DNA from: Thiorhodococcus drewsii AZ1
Lineage (GTDB): Bacteria > Pseudomonadota > Gammaproteobacteria > Chromatiales > Chromatiaceae
DNA length: 64,000 nucleotides
Direction of reading: 5' to 3'
NCBI RefSeq assembly: GCF_000224065.1
Contig: NZ_AFWT01000005.1
Coordinates: 124,001 to 188,000, forward strand
In this document: positions 57,468 to 64,000 of the stretch, piece by piece
How the letters are laid out: each line of letters opens with the position of its first letter
Numbering within the stretch: the stretch's first letter is position 1
The notes under the pieces: generated by a model
Databases searched by the model: none
What the model was told of the DNA's origin: nothing
What the model saw: the letters and a program-made list of their open reading frames with translations, nothing else
Translations under genes and position numbers: made by a program

Positions 57468-58652
57468 ATGAATCTACACGAGTATCAGGCGAAAGACCTA
57501 TTTCGAGGTTACCGAATCCCGGTTCCCGTTGGACGCTTGGCGCGGACCCCCGAGGAGGCCGTCGCGGCGGTCGATCGGCTGGGTGGTGAGCGTTGGGTGG
57601 TCAAGGCACAGGTGCATGCCGGCGGTCGCGGTAAGGCGGGCGGCGTGATCGTTGCCCATGACGCCGAGGAGGTCGCGTCCGCCGCGCGCCGACTGCTCGG
57701 AAGCTCTTTGGTCACGCATCAGAGCGGGGCGGGGGGGCTGCCGGTCGATCACCTCTTGGTGGAGGAGCCCACCGCGATCGCCCGCGAGCTCTATCTGGGG
57801 CTGCTGGTCGATCGTTCGACCGAACGTCTGCTGTTCATGGCCTCGGCTTCGGGGGGCATGGACATCGAGACCGTCGCGGCCGAGACTCCTGAACGCATTC
57901 TCTTCGCGCGGGTGCATCCGGCCGTTGGGCTTCAGCCCTATCAGGTCCGGCGCCTGGGGTTTGGTTTGGGCTTGGAGGGGGCGCAGATCAAGGCCCTCGG
58001 CACCCTGATGGACGGGCTCTATCGGCTGTTCAACGACTGTGACGCCAGTCTGGTCGAGATCAATCCGCTGGTGGTGACGACCGACGGCGATCTGGTTGCG
58101 CTCGACGCCAAGGTCAACCTGGACGACAACGCGCTCTATCGTCAGGCCGAGTTGGCGCGGCTGCGCGATCCTGCCCAAGAGGATTCGCGCGAGTCCGAGG
58201 CACGGGCCCACGAACTCAACTACATCAGTCTCGACGGCAATATCGGCTGCATGGTCAATGGCGCGGGCCTGGCGATGGCTACGATGGATTTGGTCAAGCT
58301 GCATGGCGGCGCGCCGGCGAATTTCCTCGACGTCGGCGGTGGGGCCACTGCCGCACGGGTAGCCGAGGCATTCAAATTGATTCTCTCCGACCCCAAGGTC
58401 GAGGCGGTGTTGGTCAACATCTTTGGCGGGATCGTGCGCTGCGACCTGATCGCCGAGGGCATCATCCAGGCGGTGCGCGAGGTGCACGTCGAGGTGCCGC
58501 TGGTGGTGCGACTGGAGGGCACGAACGCCGCGCGGGGATTGGAGTTGCTGGCCGGGAGCGGGCTTGCGGTCGCGACGGCGAGCAGTCTGAGCGAGGCCGC
58601 CGACAAGGCTGTAGCGGCGGCTGCTCGGGGCAGCGTGGAGGGTTCGGTATGA
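57468..58652 (+). CDS. sucC: Succinyl-CoA synthetase beta subunit
   Basis: 394 residues from the ATG at 57468, the typical [12 protein letters not shown] start. ATP-grasp domain with [17 protein letters not shown]. The C-terminal CoA-ligase domain has [13 protein letters not shown] and [13 protein letters not shown]. Length near the usual 388. Coupled to sucD by ATGA. The sucAB genes are not adjacent. Confidence 0.95.
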   Translation: MNLHEYQAKDLFRGYRIPVPVGRLARTPEEAVAAVDRLGGERWVVKAQVHAGGRGKAGGVIVAHDAEEVASAARRLLGSSLVTHQSGAGGLPVDHLLVEEPTAIARELYLGLLVDRSTERLLFMASASGGMDIETVAAETPERILFARVHPAVGLQPYQVRRLGFGLGLEGAQIKALGTLMDGLYRLFNDCDASLVEINPLVVTTDGDLVALDAKVNLDDNALYRQAELARLRDPAQEDSRESEARAHELNYISLDGNIGCMVNGAGLAMATMDLVKLHGGAPANFLDVGGGATAARVAEAFKLILSDPKVEAVLVNIFGGIVRCDLIAEGIIQAVREVHVEVPLVVRLEGTNAARGLELLAGSGLAVATASSLSEAADKAVAAAARGSVEGSV

Positions 58653-59542
58653 GTGTTCTGGTCGACCGCAACACCCGCCTCATCTGTCAGGGCTTCACCG
58701 GCAAGCAGGGCACCTTTCATAGCGAGCAGGCGATCGCCTACGGCACCAATCTGGTCGGCGGCGTGACGCCCGGCAAGGGCGGTCAGCGTCATCTCGATCG
58801 CCCCGTCTTCGATACGGTCCACGATGCCGTGCGTGAAACCGGCGCCGACGCTACCATGATCTATGTTCCGGCGCCCTTCGCGGCGGATGCCGTCCTGGAG
58901 GCCGCCGATGCGGGGATCCGCGTCATCGTTTGTATCACCGAAGGCATCCCTGTCCTCGATATGCTGCGGGTCAAGGCGGCGCTCGCTCAGTCGGAGTCGG
59001 TGCTGATCGGTCCCAACTGTCCGGGGATCATCACGCCAGGGGCCTGCAAGATCGGTATCATGCCCGGAAGCATCCATCTGCCGGGCCGCATTGGCATCGT
59101 CTCGCGTTCCGGAACCCTGACCTACGAGGCGGTGTTTCAGACCACCGCCGTCGGCTTGGGACAGAGCACCTGCATCGGGATCGGCGGCGATCCGATTCAG
59201 GGACTCGACTTTGTCGATTGTCTCGAACGCTTCGAGGCCGACGACCAGACCGAGGGTGTCATCCTGGTCGGCGAGATCGGCGGATCGGCCGAGGAGGCGG
59301 CGGCGGACTTCATCCGCTCCAGCATGTCCAAGCCGGTCGTGGCCTATATCGCTGGTGTCACTGCGCCCTCGGGCAAGCGCATGGGTCATGCTGGCGCCAT
59401 CGTCACGGGCGGCGCCGGGACGGCAGAGGGCAAGTACGCAGCCCTGGAGACGGCCGGTGTCGTCACCGTGCGCTCTCCGGCCATGATGGGGGCGCGCATG
59501 GCTGAGCTGCTCGGCGTTCGGGCGAGCGGCACCGAATCTTGA
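58649..59542 (+). CDS. sucD: Succinyl-CoA synthetase alpha subunit
   Basis: 297 residues. The Rossmann CoA-binding part has [17 protein letters not shown] and [19 protein letters not shown] follows, and the phosphorylated His is in RMGHAGAIV. With SucC it interconverts succinyl-CoA and succinate with ATP. Length is near normal (289). Confidence 0.96.
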   Translation: MSVLVDRNTRLICQGFTGKQGTFHSEQAIAYGTNLVGGVTPGKGGQRHLDRPVFDTVHDAVRETGADATMIYVPAPFAADAVLEAADAGIRVIVCITEGIPVLDMLRVKAALAQSESVLIGPNCPGIITPGACKIGIMPGSIHLPGRIGIVSRSGTLTYEAVFQTTAVGLGQSTCIGIGGDPIQGLDFVDCLERFEADDQTEGVILVGEIGGSAEEAAADFIRSSMSKPVVAYIAGVTAPSGKRMGHAGAIVTGGAGTAEGKYAALETAGVVTVRSPAMMGARMAELLGVRASGTES

Positions 59543-59568
59543 TTTTTATTCTTTGGGAGTGAGTGAGC

Positions 59569-61185
59569 GTGGCTTGTCGTATCCAGATCGCGCAGATCAA
59601 TCCATTGGTCGGCGACATTGCCGGCAATGCGGAGCGTCTGATTTCGGCCTCCGTCGCGGCGCGCGATGCGGGCGCGGATCTGGTGGTGTTCCCCGAGCTC
59701 GCGCTCACGGGCTATCCACCGGAGGATCTGCTGCTGCGGCCCGAGTTCATGCGGCGTGTCGAATCCGCGCTGGAGCACATCGCGTCCGAGGCGGTGGGCA
59801 TCACGCTGGTGCTCGGTTATCCGCGTGCGGCGGTCGGCGGGCTCTTCAATGTGGCCGGCGTCTGGCGCGACGGCGAGCTGGTCGCCGAGTATGCCAAGCA
59901 GCATTTGCCGAACTACAGCGTCTTCGACGAGAAGCGCTATTTCCAGTCGGGTTCGACGGCCACGGTCTTCGAGCACTGTGGGCTGCGTTTCGGTCTGACC
60001 GTCTGCGAGGATATGTGGCAGGAAGGGCCTGTCGCCCAAGCGGTCGAGGCGGGGGCTCAAGTCCTTTTGAACATCAACGCCTCGCCCTTCCATGCCGGCA
60101 AACTTCAGGAGCGCGAGTCGCTCGTCGGACGGCGTGCCAGCGGTCATGGCCTGCCGATCCTCTATGCCAATCTGGTCGGGGGGCAGGACGAGCTGGTATT
60201 CGATGGGGCCTCGTTCGTCGTCGACCGTGAGGGCCGGGTGGTGCAGCGTGCCCCGGCTTTCGCCGAGGCCGAACTCCGTGTCGAGATCGATCGGGATTCC
60301 GACGATGTCGTTCGGATTCAATCCGCCGAGGATGATCGACCCGAGCCGGACCCGGATGCGGTGATCTACGATGCGCTGGTGCTCGGGGTGCGCGACTATG
60401 TGCGCAAGAATGGCTTCGGTGGCGCCGTTCTAGGGCTGTCGGGGGGCGTGGATTCGTCCCTGACGCTGGCGATCGCCGTGGATGCCTTGGGGGCGGATCG
60501 GGTCGAGGCCGTGCTGATGCCCTCGCGCTATACCGCCGATATGAGCAACGAGGACGCGCTGGAGGAGGCGAGACTGCTTGGTGTCGCGACCCGGACCATC
60601 CCGATCGAGCCGGCGTTCCTGGCCTTCCTCGATATGCTGGAGCCGGCCTTTGCCGGTCAGCCGGCCGATGTGACCGAGGAGAACATCCAGGCGCGCTGTC
60701 GTGGCATCATCCTCATGGCCATCAGCAACAAGAGCGGGCGGATCCTGCTCACGACCGGCAATAAGAGCGAGATGTCGGTCGGTTACGCGACGCTCTATGG
60801 CGATATGGCCGGCGGCTTTGCGCCCATCAAGGATGTGCCCAAGATGCTGGTCTACCGGTTGGCGCGATATCGCAATCGTCTCGGCGAGGCGATCCCGGAG
60901 CGTGTCCTGACTCGCGCGCCATCGGCCGAGCTGCGTGCGGATCAGACCGATCAGGACAGTCTGCCCGAATACGAGTCGCTCGATGCCATCCTGCGTCTCT
61001 ATATCGAGGAGGACGAAGGAATCGATGCGATCGTCGCCCAAGGCTACCCGGACGAACTGGTGCGCCGGGTCGCTCGTTTGGTGGATCGCAACGAGTACAA
61101 GCGCCGTCAGGCGCCGCCCGGAGTGCGGATCTCCAAGCGTGCATTCGGTCGCGATCGGCGCTATCCGATCACCAGCGGCTTCTGA
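59569..61185 (+). CDS. nadE: Glutamine-dependent NAD+ synthetase
   Basis: 538 residues from the GTG at 59569 (GGGAG 9 bp upstream); a GTG two codons earlier is the alternative. N-terminal nitrilase-type glutaminase: FPELALTGYPPEDLL (Glu), KQHLPNYSVFDEKRYF (Lys), and VCEDMW (Cys). C-terminal synthetase has SGGVDSSLTLAIA (PP-loop) and TTGNKSEMSVGYATLYGD. It amidates deamido-NAD using glutamine. glnB follows, a common pairing. Confidence 0.95.
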   Translation: MACRIQIAQINPLVGDIAGNAERLISASVAARDAGADLVVFPELALTGYPPEDLLLRPEFMRRVESALEHIASEAVGITLVLGYPRAAVGGLFNVAGVWRDGELVAEYAKQHLPNYSVFDEKRYFQSGSTATVFEHCGLRFGLTVCEDMWQEGPVAQAVEAGAQVLLNINASPFHAGKLQERESLVGRRASGHGLPILYANLVGGQDELVFDGASFVVDREGRVVQRAPAFAEAELRVEIDRDSDDVVRIQSAEDDRPEPDPDAVIYDALVLGVRDYVRKNGFGGAVLGLSGGVDSSLTLAIAVDALGADRVEAVLMPSRYTADMSNEDALEEARLLGVATRTIPIEPAFLAFLDMLEPAFAGQPADVTEENIQARCRGIILMAISNKSGRILLTTGNKSEMSVGYATLYGDMAGGFAPIKDVPKMLVYRLARYRNRLGEAIPERVLTRAPSAELRADQTDQDSLPEYESLDAILRLYIEEDEGIDAIVAQGYPDELVRRVARLVDRNEYKRRQAPPGVRISKRAFGRDRRYPITSGF

Positions 61186-61260
61186 GCGTGCAACTCGCGG
61201 CGCTGTTCATTGGCCGACCGCGAACATATACTTCCCACCCAAATGTAGCCGTGACCCTGA

Positions 61261-61611
<351 letters not shown>

Positions 61612-61628
61612 CGTCTTGCGCGATAAGT

Positions 61629-61652
61629 CCGGACCGCCACTAGGCGGTCTGG
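61629..61652. terminator. Hairpin between glnB and bamD
   Basis: ccggaccgcc and ggcggtctgg pair (one G-T) around acta. It lies between convergent genes and lacks a T run. Confidence 0.55.
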
Positions 61653-61728
61653 CACCCTCCGCACGGTCGGTCGCCTGTCGGCACTGGCCGCCGCGAGAGT
61701 TGTTCTCGGGCGACGCCCGCGTTGCCCG

Positions 61729-62556
61729 TCAGTTCTCGTCGAGATTGAGATAATCCCACAGCTTGCGTGCGATATCGGCCTTGTCCGGTTCGGGCTCGTC
61801 TGGGATGAAGCGTCCGGCTTGGCGGTTGAGTTCCAGTACGCGCTTGGCGTCGGCGGCCAGATCTTTCTTGCCGAGCGCCTCGTAAGCGTCGATCAGAACA
61901 TCCAGGGCATCATCCACGGCGCTGGTGCGTTGGAAGCGCTCGATCACATAGTTGGCCCGGTTCGCGGCCGCTACATAGGCTCCACGCTTCATGTAATAAC
62001 GCGCAACGTTGACCTCGTTATGGGCGAGGTTGTTGCGTAGATAGACCATGCGTTGGCGTGCGTCCTGGGCGTATTTGCTCTCGGGGAAGCGCTCCACCAG
62101 CGCGGAGAAGTCGGTGAAGGCGTCCATTGCCGAGCCCGGATCGCGTTGGGATGGGTCGGTGGGGATGAAGCGGTCGAGGAAGCCGATGCTGCGGTTGTAG
62201 TTGACGATGCCCTTTAGATAATAGGCATAGTCGACATAAGGATTCTGTGGGTAGAGCTTGATGAAGCGATCCGCCGCAGAGATCGCGTCTTCGGGTTCGT
62301 CGGCACGATAGTAGGTGTAGGCGACATCGAGCTGTGCCTGCATGGCATAACGGCCGAAGGGATAGCGTGCCTCAAGTTTTTCGTAGAGCTTGATGGCCCG
62401 CTCGTAGTTTCCGGAGTCCAACTCGGCTGCGGCTTCGGAATAGAGTTTGGATGCACTCCAACCCTCGGTTTCGTCGATTTCCTTGCCGAAGACACCGCAT
62501 CCGGCCAGCGTGACGACGAGCAACAGCAGGGTCAGTCGTGTTAACGTTCGTGGCAT
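61729..62556 (-). CDS. bamD: Outer membrane assembly lipoprotein BamD
   Basis: 275 residues with a lipoprotein signal; lipobox LAGC, lipidated Cys20. TPR repeats follow, with SASKLYSEAAAELDSGNYERAIKLYEKLEARYPFG as the first unit (about residues 33-68). Essential part of the Bam complex that inserts outer-membrane beta-barrels. A C-terminal acidic tail makes it a little longer than E. coli BamD (245). Divergent from rluD, the usual gammaproteobacterial arrangement. Confidence 0.95.
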   Translation of the reverse strand: MPRTLTRLTLLLLVVTLAGCGVFGKEIDETEGWSASKLYSEAAAELDSGNYERAIKLYEKLEARYPFGRYAMQAQLDVAYTYYRADEPEDAISAADRFIKLYPQNPYVDYAYYLKGIVNYNRSIGFLDRFIPTDPSQRDPGSAMDAFTDFSALVERFPESKYAQDARQRMVYLRNNLAHNEVNVARYYMKRGAYVAAANRANYVIERFQRTSAVDDALDVLIDAYEALGKKDLAADAKRVLELNRQAGRFIPDEPEPDKADIARKLWDYLNLDEN

Positions 62557-62661
62557 GTTTGAATACCTATTTCAATTCGCTGGCAGTATACCCGAAGGAA
62601 TCTTGAGGGCGCGCGACCCAGCGGCGGCGACCTTACCACAGCGCCGGTTTCCATCCTGAAT

Positions 62662-63627
62662 ATGACTGCCGCAAGAGACACGCTCATTCGTCGTTCGTTC
62701 CAGGTCGATCCGGCGTTTGCCGGGCGCCGTCTCGACCAGACATTGGCGAGCTTGGTCCCCGAGTTTTCACGCAGCCGCTTGCAGCAGTGGATCGAGGCCG
62801 GGCAGGTGCTGGTCGACGAGTCACCGTGCCGCTGTCGCGACAAGGTCTGGGGTGGCGAGTCGGTGCGTATCGAGGCCGTTTGCGTGCTCGATCAGGGATC
62901 CGTCGCCCAGGACATCGCGCTCGATCTGGTCTATGAGGATGATGACATCCTGGTGATCGATAAGCCGGCCGGACTCGTCGTCCATCCTGCAGCGGGCAAT
63001 CCGGACGGGACCCTACTCAATGCGTTGCTCCATCATGCGCCCGCGCTGGCGGGCGTTCCACGCGCGGGAATCGTGCATCGCTTGGACAAGGACACGAGTG
63101 GGCTCCTGGTCGTCGCCAAGACCTTGACGGCACACAAGTCGCTAGTCGAACAACTGCAGCAGCGCACTGTGCACCGCGAATATCGTGCCCTGGTGGTCGG
63201 CGAGTTGGTGGCCGGCGGACGGGTCGAGGCCCCGGTCGGCCGTCATCCCGTGCATCGGACGAAGATGGCGGTCGTCGGCAACGGCCGAGCGGCGGTTACG
63301 CATTACCAGGTCCTCGAACGCTATTCCGGCCACAGTCTATTGGGTGTGGAACTGGAGACGGGTCGAACCCATCAAATACGCGTGCACATGACGCATATCC
63401 ATCATCCGCTGGTCGGCGATCGCACCTATGGGGTGCGTCCGCGACCGCCTCAGGGGTGCGATCCCGCCTTGACCTCGGCTCTACAGTCCTTTCCGCGACA
63501 GGCGCTGCATGCGTTGCGCTTGGGTCTGGTTCATCCGGCGACGGGCGAGCCGATGGAATGGGAGGTGCCGATGGCGGCGGATCTGGATGCCTTGCTGGAG
63601 CTGTTCCGGCAGGAGCCCGGCGCTTGA
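62662..63627 (+). CDS. rluD: 23S rRNA pseudouridine synthase
   Basis: 321 residues. An S4 RNA-binding domain (RLDQTLASLVPEFSRSRLQQWI) precedes the RluA-type catalytic domain with GIVHRLDKDTSGLLVVAK (catalytic Asp) and ELETGRTHQIRVHM. It modifies helix 69 of 23S rRNA (positions 1911, 1915, 1917 in E. coli). Context bamD-rluD-pgeF supports RluD over RluC. Stop overlaps the next TTG. Confidence 0.94.
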   Translation: MTAARDTLIRRSFQVDPAFAGRRLDQTLASLVPEFSRSRLQQWIEAGQVLVDESPCRCRDKVWGGESVRIEAVCVLDQGSVAQDIALDLVYEDDDILVIDKPAGLVVHPAAGNPDGTLLNALLHHAPALAGVPRAGIVHRLDKDTSGLLVVAKTLTAHKSLVEQLQQRTVHREYRALVVGELVAGGRVEAPVGRHPVHRTKMAVVGNGRAAVTHYQVLERYSGHSLLGVELETGRTHQIRVHMTHIHHPLVGDRTYGVRPRPPQGCDPALTSALQSFPRQALHALRLGLVHPATGEPMEWEVPMAADLDALLELFRQEPGA

Positions 63628-64000
63628 ATCCGATCCTCCCCGATTGGCCCGCTCCGGCGAACGTACGGGCGGTCTCGACGACGCGTGTCGGTGGACTGAG
63701 TTGCGGCCCATATGCCAGCCTCAATCTGGCCGATCATGTGGGCGACGATTCTGGGGCGGTCGAGCGCAATCGTCGACGACTCGTCCAGTCTCTCAATCTG
63801 CCGGGCGAACCCTGCTGGCTGAATCAGGTGCACGGCTGCCGGGTGGTCGGAGCCGATGCGGACGGGGCCGATGCGGATGCCTCGGTGGCGACGGAGCCGG
63901 GGGCTGTGTGTGCGGTCATGACCGCCGATTGTCTGCCTCTGCTCATCTGCGATGATCGTGGCACGCGTGTCGCTGCGGTTCATGCCGGCTGGCGTGGTTT
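63624..64000 (+). CDS. pgeF: Peptidoglycan editing factor PgeF (YfiH), partial
   Basis: The gene runs off the window after 125 codons. It starts at TTG within the TTGA overlap with rluD. Family blocks are clear: STTRVGGLSCGPYASLNLADHVGDD, CWLNQVHG with the metal-binding His, VMTADCLPLLICD with Cys, and VHAGWRG at the window edge. PgeF removes wrongly built L-Ser-containing muropeptide precursors and belongs to the multicopper-like DUF152 fold. Confidence 0.92.
   Translation, partial: MNPILPDWPAPANVRAVSTTRVGGLSCGPYASLNLADHVGDDSGAVERNRRRLVQSLNLPGEPCWLNQVHGCRVVGADADGADADASVATEPGAVCAVMTADCLPLLICDDRGTRVAAVHAGWRG

Overview
The window is GC-rich chromosomal DNA of a gammaproteobacterium, most probably a purple sulfur bacterium (Chromatiaceae). 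Pointers are the classic gammaproteobacterial gene blocks (exbB-exbD-msbA-lpxK-kdsB, rplU-rpmA-obgE-proB, sucCD, bamD/rluD/pgeF) together with a membrane-bound uptake hydrogenase operon. No photosynthesis, sulfur-oxidation or rRNA gene lies in the window, so the family is inferred and not shown.

Layout. 0.2-5 kb: a minus-strand lipid A/LPS operon (ExbB/ExbD, MsbA, LpxK, KdsB). 5.1-9.2 kb: a plus-strand cluster of type IV minor pilins (pilE, fimT, pilW, pilX, pilV) without pilY1. 9.3-14.1 kb: tRNA-Leu, tRNA-Cys, proB, obgE, rpmA, rplU, then divergent ispB and tRNA-Pro. 14.1-17 kb: a decayed mobile region with a truncated integrase abutting tRNA-Pro, a frameshifted IS481-type transposase with a duplicated end, a secreted protein of unknown function and a broken SHOCT fragment. 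17.2-26.7 kb: a divergent phosphoketolase/transketolase homologue, a DUF1537 sugar-acid kinase, a YehS-like protein with DbpA helicase, and a two-subunit pyruvate carboxylase. 26.8-30.3 kb: an MFS transporter, an orphan radical SAM/SPASM protein and two small hypotheticals.

30.5-36.7 kb: the uptake hydrogenase operon hupS-hupL-(59-aa secreted protein)-hupC-hupD-hupF-hupH-hupJ. 36.8-39.1 kb: a PilZ protein, a Gdt1-type Mn exporter behind a yybP-ykoY Mn riboswitch, and a dolichol-kinase-like membrane protein. 39.3-41.9 kb: a zinc operon (znuC, znuB, zur, zrgA-like) without znuA. 42-45.3 kb: a Ca/Na exchanger and a pterin-type module (PTPS-like protein lacking the catalytic Cys, plus two SDR reductases). 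45.4-52.5 kb: a 7-bp tandem repeat, an SCP2 protein, ppx, a phosphate-binding-like protein, a PA3496-type small protein and a large MscK-type channel. 52.7-64 kb: argA, pilR, pilS, sucCD, nadE, glnB, bamD, rluD and the start of pgeF.

The genes form tight, translationally coupled operons with many ATGA or TGATG overlaps. PilS/PilR encoded here could control type IV pilus genes, including perhaps those at the other end of the window. The points of most interest are the divergent ThDP enzyme with its kinase neighbour, the orphan radical SAM gene of unusual composition, the small secreted protein inside the hydrogenase operon, the unusual minor pilins, and the PTPS-III-like pterin module.
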